Shown here one piece after another: positions 1 to 5,846 of a stretch of DNA of 10,483 nucleotides. How positions within the stretch are numbered: position 1 is the stretch's first letter; each line of letters opens with the position of its first letter. Position numbers and translations under genes: made by a program. Source of the DNA: Candidatus Zixiibacteriota bacterium (lineage in GTDB: Bacteria; Zixibacteria; MSB-5A5; GN15; JACZUZ01); contig JACZUZ010000033.1 in the NCBI GenBank assembly GCA_022572905.1, forward strand, positions 1 to 10,483, given 5' to 3'. The notes beneath the pieces were generated by a model, which was not told the origin of the DNA, made no database searches, and was given only the letters and a program-made list of their open reading frames with translations.

Positions 1-6
1 ATTCAT
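1..6 (-). CDS. Start of a further gene of the metal-transport operon (2 codons, truncated)
   Basis: One base after the TAG stop of the metal-binding lipoprotein gene, the minus strand reads ATG AAT and then leaves the window. The tight spacing (TAG, C, ATG) suggests a translationally coupled next cistron. In TroA/MntA-type operons this is normally the ABC ATPase or permease subunit, but nothing of the product can be read here. The call rests only on position and on the presence of a start codon. Confidence 0.35.
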
Positions 7-7
7 G

Positions 8-1000
8 CTATTTGGCGCTGTCGTTTAAGTTTGCAATTTCGTCAACCGCCAGCGCGTTGACAATTATATTCACATTGTGACGGACCATTCCGATGTATGT
101 TCCCTCAGGTGTTCCTGCCGTTCCCAAGGCATCCGAGAAAAGCTCGCCGCCTATTTTAATTTCATGCCCGCGTGCGCGACAACCTTCCACGACAGCCTCA
201 ATTGATCGTCTGGGAACCGAAGACTCCACGAAAACCGCTTTGATTTTTCGTTCAACCAGTAGATCGACCAGAGAGGTGATATCATTCAAACCGTATTCCG
301 CCACAGTTGAGATACCCTGCAGTCCCCTTACTTCCATTCCATACGCACGGCCGAAATATCCGAATGCGTCATGAGCTGTGATCATTACCCGATCTTTTTC
401 GGGGATTTCTTTTATCCTATCTTTGATCCAACTGTCCAGTGTCGCCAGCGTGTCAAGATAGGCTTGTCCCCGCGCCATGAAAAATCCAGCGCTTGCGGAA
501 TCCGCCTCGACTAGCGCCTGGGTTATGCGGGTGACCGCCTGACTCCAAAGTTTCACATCAAACCATACATGAGGATCAAAATGACCTTTGAATTCCGGCG
601 GCGCGCGAAGCTGGTCATGAGGAATATCAGATGACACGGGAACAGTGCTTATGGTCATTGACATACTTGCCAGGGCCTCTGTCATTTTTCCCTCCAAATG
701 CAGGCCATTGTAAAGAATTAAGTCCGCATTCGATAAAAGCTCCACATCGCCCTGAGTGGCCTTGTATAAATGAGGGTCAACACCCGGTCCCATAAGCGTA
801 TTTACTAAGGCTTTATGACCCGCGATAACTTTTGCGGCGTCTCCAATCATGCCCGTAGTGGCTACCACCTGAATGAGATCGGATTTTGTTTTGTTCTTTC
901 CTGTCTGAGAGCATGAAACGAAATAATAGCTGGAGCATAATAGCGCCATTCCAAGCAGAGTTTTCATAAAGTGTTTGAATGAAAGAATTCTATTTTTCAT
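8..1000 (-). CDS. troA: TroA-type metal (Mn/Zn) ABC transporter substrate-binding lipoprotein
   Basis: Extracytoplasmic receptor of a cluster A-I (TroA/PsaA/ZnuA) metal ABC importer; it binds a divalent metal and delivers it to the membrane permease. The 330-residue product starts with a lipoprotein signal (hydrophobic about 13-28, lipobox FVSC, lipidated Cys30; Phe at -3 is not ideal). The four metal ligands typical of Treponema TroA are visible: His77 in DPHLY, His144 in DPHVW, His210 in TAHDAFGYFG and Asp290 in LFSDALG. The third ligand is His rather than the Glu of PsaA/MntC, and the His-rich loop of many ZnuA proteins is absent, so Mn versus Zn cannot be settled. The motif GLQGISTVAEYGL is typical of the family. 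The gene lies 6 bp after the metalloregulator gene and is presumably co-transcribed with it. No strong Shine-Dalgarno is seen; Met12 is an alternative start that would give a more compact signal peptide. Confidence 0.92.
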   Translation of the reverse strand: MKNRILSFKHFMKTLLGMALLCSSYYFVSCSQTGKNKTKSDLIQVVATTGMIGDAAKVIAGHKALVNTLMGPGVDPHLYKATQGDVELLSNADLILYNGLHLEGKMTEALASMSMTISTVPVSSDIPHDQLRAPPEFKGHFDPHVWFDVKLWSQAVTRITQALVEADSASAGFFMARGQAYLDTLATLDSWIKDRIKEIPEKDRVMITAHDAFGYFGRAYGMEVRGLQGISTVAEYGLNDITSLVDLLVERKIKAVFVESSVPRRSIEAVVEGCRARGHEIKIGGELFSDALGTAGTPEGTYIGMVRHNVNIIVNALAVDEIANLNDSAK

Positions 1001-1006
1001 AATGAA

Positions 1007-1522
1007 TTATCCGCGCCATCCGTCCGGTTTTGTTTCAGGTATATGCTTAAATTCTTTTCTTGTACGCTGAGGTTTTTTTCTGAATGCATCCAACGCCGCT
1101 CGCGTCTCTTCGGGGAGACGACTTAAATACTCCACATACTCGTGAAGTTTCTGCGCTGTTGAACCTGAGATTCCATGTTCAATTTTGCAGGTATCTGTTT
1201 CGGCTATCCCTGAGGGTAGTCCCAGGGTTTCGGAGAAGAATGTGACAAGATCATTGTGGCGATGCACAAACTCGTCCGCCAACTTTCGCCCCCTATCCGT
1301 TAATTGAACTGCGCCGCGATCGGGATGACTGGTCAGGCCCAGCGCTCTCAATTTTTGTACGGTTCGAGTTACAGTAGGCAGGCGAGTGCCCAAGGCAAGG
1401 GCAATGTCTGTTATCCTGACCTCATCTTCAGGACGTGATTTTTCCAGACGCTGAATTGTCTCCAGGTAGTCTTCCTGAACAGCGGTCAGGGAAAGTTCAT
1501 TTGCATCTTGATTTGAGTTCAC
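1007..1522 (-). CDS. DtxR/MntR-family metal-dependent transcriptional repressor
   Basis: Metal-activated DNA-binding repressor of 171 residues; start codon is GTG. Residues about 10-75 form the winged helix-turn-helix (recognition region ALGTRLPTVTRTVQKLRALGL), followed by the helical dimerisation/metal domain. Aligning from memory with B. subtilis MntR and C. diphtheriae DtxR, the metal ligands are Asp18 and Glu21 (EDYLETI; MntR D8/E11), His89 (HRH; MntR H77, DtxR H79), Cys112 (DtxR C102, MntR E99), Glu115 and His116. The set is therefore mixed between the Mn and Fe sensors. There is no C-terminal SH3-like domain; instead a basic, proline-containing tail (about 149-171). It is first in the operon ahead of the metal receptor gene, with a palindrome over its presumed transcription start, so autoregulation is likely. 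Family certain; metal specificity (MntR, TroR or IdeR-like) not certain. Confidence 0.93.
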   Translation of the reverse strand: MNSNQDANELSLTAVQEDYLETIQRLEKSRPEDEVRITDIALALGTRLPTVTRTVQKLRALGLTSHPDRGAVQLTDRGRKLADEFVHRHNDLVTFFSETLGLPSGIAETDTCKIEHGISGSTAQKLHEYVEYLSRLPEETRAALDAFRKKPQRTRKEFKHIPETKPDGWRG

Positions 1523-1565
1523 TACTGGTTCCGTATTTCTAATTTATTTCAAGTTCAATTCGTTA

Positions 1566-1583
1566 AATTACCCGTGGGTAATT
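1566..1583. promoter_or_regulatory. Putative DtxR/MntR-family operator palindrome
   Basis: The sequence aattacccgtgggtaatt has perfect 8-bp arms (aattaccc / gggtaatt) around a 2-bp centre. It lies 43 bp upstream of the repressor GTG and immediately downstream of the -10 hexamer on the minus strand, so bound protein would cover the transcription start. Size and symmetry fit DtxR/MntR-family boxes (about 18-21 bp palindromes). The assignment to this repressor is inferred from position. Confidence 0.65.
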
Positions 1584-1588
1584 ACCTG

Positions 1589-1617
1589 TAGATAAGAGAT
1601 TCTTACTCCGCTGTCAA
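1589..1617 (-). promoter_or_regulatory. Sigma70-like promoter of the metalloregulator/metal-receptor operon
   Basis: On the minus strand there is a consensus -35 TTGACA (1617-1612), a 17-bp spacer, and a -10 TATCTA (1594-1589, first three positions match the consensus). Predicted initiation near 1582 gives a leader of about 60 nt to the GTG and falls at the edge of the palindrome. Confidence 0.6.
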
Positions 1618-1855
1618 GTTTTTCGATGGAGCGGGGTTTATTTTGCTCCCACATGTCGTCGAAATCAGGAAACAAACCGCCCCAAGTTGGTGTTGTTCAA
1701 TTAGGTAGACCGTCAGAGAGGGATTGTTAGAGAGTTTCAAGGGTCGAGAGATATAACGCTAATTCTTCTTAGTGAGCGCCCTTTTGATGCGTCGAATTCT
1801 TCTAAACGAATTCTTCCAAAACGGGGTATCAATCTAAAGGAGGCTGTTTTCTAAA
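1618..1855. other. Divergent intergenic region upstream of the endonuclease V-like gene
   Basis: With the promoter/operator at 1566-1617 it forms a 333-bp gap between divergent genes. It contains a GGAGC/GCTCC hairpin (1628-1632 / 1645-1649) and three copies of AATTCTTC (1761-1768, 1795-1802, 1809-1816); the last two extend to the 10-mer CGAATTCTTC. A strong Shine-Dalgarno AAAGGAGG lies at 1836-1843. A TATAAC hexamer occurs at 1752-1757 but has no acceptable -35. I find no tRNA or coding region here. Confidence 0.5.
1836..1843 (+). promoter_or_regulatory. Shine-Dalgarno that fixes the TTG start at 1856
   Basis: AAAGGAGG, nearly the full anti-SD complement, ends 12 nt before a TTG codon. An in-frame TAA at 1835-1837 overlaps its first bases, so the reading frame cannot start further upstream. 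The spacing is somewhat long, but there is no other in-frame start nearby. Confidence 0.7.
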
Positions 1856-2560
1856 TTGCGACCTAAAATATTACATGAATGGACCCGCCGGACATCAGAA
1901 GCCGCGCGAATCCAGAAAGAAATCCTAAGACCTCTGCACGAGCTTTATGGTTTAACTCCCGATCGCGGATTGGTTCTGGGAATTGAGGTAGCCTTCAATG
2001 AAAACTTGAAGAAAGTCTATTGCGCCAGTGTATTGATGCGCTATCCGGGATTTTCAGAATTGGAGCGAGGGTTTGCCGAGGCGGACACGCCGTTTCCTCA
2101 CAACCCTGATCTACACTCTTTTCGGGAAGGGGGAGTGATCTGTAAGTCGCTGGAAAATATCAAAGCCACGCCTGATTTTCTTATGATTCAGGGCGATGGC
2201 ATTAACGCGATCTCTGAAATAGGAATTGCAACCCACATGGGAATGATTTTCGACATTCCCAGTATTGGTTGCGCTCGGCGGATGCGAAGCGGAACCAGGC
2301 CCAAAGTTGGCAAGTTCAAAGGAGCAACTACCAGGATTCTGCGGGATGGACAGGAAGTGGCGATAGCTGTGCGAACTAAGCCCAAGGTTAAGCCGATTTA
2401 CATTTCTCCGGGCTATAAGATTGGGCTGGCTGATTCAGAAAGGCTGGTGATGGGTATGCTACGCGGATTCCGAACGCCTGAACCGATAAGAGTTCCCCAT
2501 CTGTTGGTAATGCGCCTCAAAAACGAGTCTGCCCGTCTGGAAGAAGCTGAGCGTTCTTGA
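1856..2560 (+). CDS. nfi: Endonuclease V family protein with a degenerate active site
   Basis: A 234-residue protein with the full endonuclease V (Nfi, RNase H-like fold) architecture: N-terminal helix with an Q-E pattern (20-22), PFPHNPDLHSFREG (79-92), IGIATHMG (122-129), ISPGY and PEPIRVPH near the C-terminus. True EndoV cuts DNA or RNA next to inosine. Compared from memory with Thermotoga maritima EndoV, the catalytic positions read D43 to Glu44, Y80 to His82, E89 conserved as Glu91, D110 to Gln112, H116 to Ala118 and K139 to Arg141. Two of the three metal carboxylates are thus altered (one lost, one lengthened), together with the supporting His and Lys. Length is normal and the frame intact, so this is not simple decay. 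Canonical nuclease activity is doubtful; a binding-only or altered role is possible. Start is TTG behind AAAGGAGG. Downstream there are 155 bp before the amidohydrolase gene, with no terminator seen. Confidence 0.85.
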   Translation: MRPKILHEWTRRTSEAARIQKEILRPLHELYGLTPDRGLVLGIEVAFNENLKKVYCASVLMRYPGFSELERGFAEADTPFPHNPDLHSFREGGVICKSLENIKATPDFLMIQGDGINAISEIGIATHMGMIFDIPSIGCARRMRSGTRPKVGKFKGATTRILRDGQEVAIAVRTKPKVKPIYISPGYKIGLADSERLVMGMLRGFRTPEPIRVPHLLVMRLKNESARLEEAERS

Positions 2561-2715
2561 ATTCCACTGAAATTTCGATCAAGGATTTCGAATTTTGTCG
2601 CGAGCCAGAGTTTCGCGAACGTCATGACATAGCTTATATTCAGCGTAGAGCTAACGAATCGCTCCAAAGCTGAGATGTCCCAAAGTAGAACTTCGAGTAA
2701 GTTGTTTTAACGCCC

Positions 2716-3951
2716 ATGACAAAGTTTCCGATAGACTCAAGACTCAATAGAAATCTGAATGATCTCGAACGGCGGATTCTGAATCTTTCGGGCCAGCTCT
2801 ACCCGGGGCTGATCAGGGTACGAAGACATCTGCACGAGCGTCCCGAGCTGGCCAATGAGGAATTTGCCACTACCCAATATCTCAAAGAAAGATTACAGAA
2901 AATAGGCGCCAAAATCCGCCGCATTAGCCTGCCGACTGGCATAGTCGCTGAAGTTGGAGGCCGCAAGAAAGGTCCAACAGTCGTTATTCGAAGCGACCTT
3001 GACGCGCTACCCATCAAAGAAAGAACGGGATTGTCATTTGCGTCCAAATTTCCTGGAAAAATGCACGCCTGCGGCCACGACGCGCATATGACAATTGTTT
3101 TCGGCGCCGCTTGTGTTTTATCCAAATTGAAAGAAGAATTCGCCGGGAATGTTCGATTCATATTTCAACCTTCAGAAGAACAACCGCCCGGCGGAGCGAC
3201 GCCAATGATCAAAGCAGGAGCTCTTGCTAAACCCAAAGCTGATGCGATTCTGGGGTTGCATGTCGATCCGCGAGTCGCTGTTGGGAAAATTGGATTACGC
3301 GATGGAGTAACAATGGCGGCTGTTATTGATTTCGATCTGACAGTGACCGGAAAATCCGGTCATGCCGCACGACCCCAAGAGGGAGTTGACGCAATTGTAA
3401 TCGCATCGGAAATTATTGACTCTCTTCAGAAAATTATCAGCAGAGAAACTGATCCGTTCGAGCCATTGGTCCTGACGGTCGGGAAGATTTCCGGCGGTGT
3501 TGCGCGGAATGTTATTGCCAGAGAAGTTGTTATTTCCGGCACAATGCGGGCATTGAATATAAAGGACGCCAACCGTCTTCCGGGAATGGTGCGGCGCATT
3601 GCAGACAATATATGCAGAGCCAGAGGCGCGGGCGCGAAAGCCCGTCTTGACATAATCGCTACTTATCCTTCTCTTTCCAACGTTCCCTGGGTTAATGAAA
3701 TTTTCAAAGAGTCGTTTGATAATTTATTCGGGAAAAATAAAGTTGTCGAAACCGAACCGGTGTTGGGTGGCGAGGATTTCGCATGTTATCTGAAGAAGGT
3801 TCCCGGAGCTATGGTTAGGCTGGGAATTCGCAACTCCAAAATTGGGGCGACCAAATACTGGCATTCCGACGAATTTATGATAGATGAAAGAGCGATCTAT
3901 TATGGAGTGGCCCTTTTAACAAGCGCCGCTCTGCGAATTCTCAAGCGATGA
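2716..3951 (+). CDS. M20-family amidohydrolase (IAA-amino acid/hippurate hydrolase type)
   Basis: Cytoplasmic zinc/manganese-type amidase or aminoacylase of peptidase family M20D, 411 residues (family about 380-410). Visible motifs: RRHLHERPELANEEF (36-50), VIRSDLDALPI (90-100), MHACGHDAH (116-124, ligands Cys119 and His121), QPSEEQPPGGA (151-161, Glu154/Glu155), LGLHVDP (His182), KSGHAARPQEGVDA in the lid/dimerisation domain (213-226), VLGGEDF (349-355) and WHSDEF (His383). No signal peptide. Relatives hydrolyse N-acyl amino acids (indole-acetyl amino acids, hippurate, N-acetyl-diaminopimelate, N-acetyl-cysteine); substrate cannot be chosen from sequence alone. No clear Shine-Dalgarno precedes the ATG. 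The stop overlaps the next start (ATGA), suggesting coupling to the propeller gene, although no functional link is known to me. Confidence 0.93.
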   Translation: MTKFPIDSRLNRNLNDLERRILNLSGQLYPGLIRVRRHLHERPELANEEFATTQYLKERLQKIGAKIRRISLPTGIVAEVGGRKKGPTVVIRSDLDALPIKERTGLSFASKFPGKMHACGHDAHMTIVFGAACVLSKLKEEFAGNVRFIFQPSEEQPPGGATPMIKAGALAKPKADAILGLHVDPRVAVGKIGLRDGVTMAAVIDFDLTVTGKSGHAARPQEGVDAIVIASEIIDSLQKIISRETDPFEPLVLTVGKISGGVARNVIAREVVISGTMRALNIKDANRLPGMVRRIADNICRARGAGAKARLDIIATYPSLSNVPWVNEIFKESFDNLFGKNKVVETEPVLGGEDFACYLKKVPGAMVRLGIRNSKIGATKYWHSDEFMIDERAIYYGVALLTSAALRILKR

Positions 3952-5630
3952 TGCGAATGGTAATATCTAAATCAATCAAATCGCTTTACCGGGCGCCGAA
4001 ATTCTCAACCGTAGCGCTTCTAAATAACTCACAATGTACGCGGTCAGGATACTCTCTCGCTCTATTCACGCGCGATGAGAATAGTTATCGAAAAATTTTG
4101 TCGGTGTGTGTTTTAACGATAACCATAATCATCAACACGGCTCTTAGTTCGTTTGGCTGGTTACGGTCCACTGACTTTTACTCGCGCGATTTTGTCGCGA
4201 TTGGCGACTATTCGCGCATAACCGCAATAGCTTCAAGCTCCCAATTGGCCTATTTCGCTTCCACAAGCGGAATAATCAGATATGAGATCACCAGCGGCGA
4301 ATGGATTGAGCCTCTTTTGGGATTTTCAGGATTATATGATTACCCGATTCACCGAATGGCCGTGTCATTTGATGATCAAGAAGTTTGGATTGAAACTGAT
4401 CTGGGAGTTTTTGAATACTCACGGGTTTTCGGACGCTGGTCGGATATCGGCAATTTCCCCACAGAAGAAATCAGAGGGGAGTATGTTCCACCCGAGCCAT
4501 TTTACCTTACTCCCCCGGGCTTTGTTTATCTCCCCGATGGTTTTCTCCTGGATGATTATGGACGCAGATTTCCGACTGATCCGGTTTTCAAGGATGAGAG
4601 CGGATATATATGGATGGGCGTGGCTGGATACGGTCCCGCTATGAGCGAAAGCGCCGGGGGGCGTGTCAATTTTCTGAATTTCGGCCTCTTGCAGGAAATG
4701 GTCAGAGATATCTCGAAAATTGGAAATATGATTGTTGTTGGAGGAGAGCGGATGACTGAGGGCCGTTCGGGACTGACATTAATGGATTCAGAAACAGGCG
4801 AATTTCGTTATCTCGAACAGGGACTACATTCCGAATTCCCATATGCGGACATCAACTCGATCTCGCACACCGCTGAGTTTATTTACGCCGGACTTGATCG
4901 AGGACTGGTTGAAATCGACCGTTCAAGTCTCCAGCCGATTCGTCTCTATACGAGATTCGACGGTCTGCCCAATGATTTCGTCTACGCGACTCTTGCGATT
5001 GGAGAAAATGTTTTTGTGGGCACCGAATCGGGTCTGGGTATCATTTTTCCCGACTCAACTGGGGTAAAAGAGGTTGCCGCCAGGAGGCTGAATTTTGAAA
5101 GGGTGTTTTGCCTCGAGCGTGGCGGCAGGGTTTCGCGGAAAGGGAAAATGCTTTCGCCGAAAATAACGCCCCGTCATATCTGGATAGGCGCAGAAAGCGG
5201 AGCGTATCGACTTGAATTGAAATCTTTTAAACTACAAAAACTGACCGACCCGGAATTGATTCTGGAGAGTCCGATTTATGACATTGAAGTCGCAGGGCCT
5301 TTTTTGTGGTTCCTGGCCAGAGACGGATTAGTTAGAGTTGACCAAACAAATGGAGAAACCCGGTCATATCCGGATTTCAACCGCTTCTTTCAAGGAGAGG
5401 CGTTGGCCGCTAATGATCAGATTGTGGCTATTGGAACGCAGAGTGGATTGCACATCTTTAATCATAGGCGAAAGGGGTATGAACCAATTGTCTTCACGGT
5501 AGCCGACGGTTTGCCGTCCAATTTGGTAAGGTCTCTGATGATGGACGGGGATTATCTCTGGATAGGGTCGGATCGCGGACTGATACGTTTCTGGTGGAAT
5601 AATCCGGCCAGAAACGATTTTGACGACTAG
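3948..5630 (+). CDS. Exported or membrane-anchored beta-propeller protein (two-component-regulator propeller repeats)
   Basis: A 560-residue product built of repeated blades of the Reg_prop type. Examples of the [V/I/L]W[I/V]G..xGL strand are 146-157, 312-324, 355-367, 411-424, 453-465, 493-505 and 537-550; two blades carry the typical DGLPNDFV / DGLPSNLV linker (338-345, 520-527). There is no histidine-kinase or output domain, so this is a stand-alone propeller. A hydrophobic segment (about 51-68) follows an Arg-Lys pair and would act as a signal peptide or anchor. It is preceded by about 48 residues of low-quality, non-signal-like sequence, so the true start may be later: TTG at 4098, or ATG 4075 in another frame. 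The annotated ATG overlaps the amidohydrolase stop by 4 bp. Ligand and role unknown; similar repeats occur in sensor periplasmic domains and in cell-surface proteins of Bacteroidota-like phyla. Confidence 0.82.
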   Translation: MMRMVISKSIKSLYRAPKFSTVALLNNSQCTRSGYSLALFTRDENSYRKILSVCVLTITIIINTALSSFGWLRSTDFYSRDFVAIGDYSRITAIASSSQLAYFASTSGIIRYEITSGEWIEPLLGFSGLYDYPIHRMAVSFDDQEVWIETDLGVFEYSRVFGRWSDIGNFPTEEIRGEYVPPEPFYLTPPGFVYLPDGFLLDDYGRRFPTDPVFKDESGYIWMGVAGYGPAMSESAGGRVNFLNFGLLQEMVRDISKIGNMIVVGGERMTEGRSGLTLMDSETGEFRYLEQGLHSEFPYADINSISHTAEFIYAGLDRGLVEIDRSSLQPIRLYTRFDGLPNDFVYATLAIGENVFVGTESGLGIIFPDSTGVKEVAARRLNFERVFCLERGGRVSRKGKMLSPKITPRHIWIGAESGAYRLELKSFKLQKLTDPELILESPIYDIEVAGPFLWFLARDGLVRVDQTNGETRSYPDFNRFFQGEALAANDQIVAIGTQSGLHIFNHRRKGYEPIVFTVADGLPSNLVRSLMMDGDYLWIGSDRGLIRFWWNNPARNDFDD

Positions 5631-5781
5631 GATTCGAGGCGAGCGACTAATTGATCGAATTTCAAAGCTCAAAAAGGACTTTTATTTTTATCGAGACCTG
5701 AAAACCTGTCACGCGAGAAAGCCGTATGGGAAATGGCTCTTGGTCGGAAAATTCAGTTGATGTATACTGGATTTAGATGAG

Positions 5782-5810
5782 CCGGCTCTGATTTGAGAGC
5801 CTGGTTTTTT
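5782..5810 (+). terminator. Intrinsic terminator after the propeller gene
   Basis: Stem CCGGCTCT (5782-5789), loop of 6 nt, AGAGCC (5796-5801), one bulged T, then GG (5803-5804), followed directly by six T residues (5805-5810). It ends the preceding operon 180 bp after its stop codon. The same 6-mer GGCTCT also occurs at 5735-5740, which could offer alternative pairing for the 3' arm. Confidence 0.7.
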
Positions 5811-5820
5811 AAGATATAAA
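5793..5820 (+). promoter_or_regulatory. Candidate promoter of the FG-GAP/YbbR operon, overlapping the terminator
   Basis: TTGAGA (5793-5798, 5 of 6 to TTGACA), 16-bp spacer, TATAAA (5815-5820, 5 of 6 to TATAAT). Initiation near 5827 would leave a short leader containing the AGAGAGGG ribosome-binding site (about 5833-5840) six bases before the GTG start. The -35 lies in the loop and 3' arm of the preceding terminator. Confidence 0.5.
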
Positions 5821-5846
5821 TTTGGTGGGATCAGAGAGGGTTTTGG

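Noticed and set aside
93..374. 93-residue plus-strand open frame
   Set aside because: Antisense shadow of the metal-receptor gene, whose family motifs are unambiguous on the other strand.
5675..5700. A-rich/T-rich stretch after the propeller gene as a terminator
   Set aside because: AAAAG/CTTTT would leave only a 2-nt loop; the GC-rich hairpin at 5782-5810 is a far better terminator.
5700..5810. Possible c-di-GMP (GEMM-I) riboswitch: CACGCGAGAAAGCC followed by a terminator and a surface-protein gene
   Set aside because: The AGGGCAAACC core, the GNRA tetraloop stem and the tetraloop receptor are absent; only a short CACGC/AAAGCC resemblance exists.
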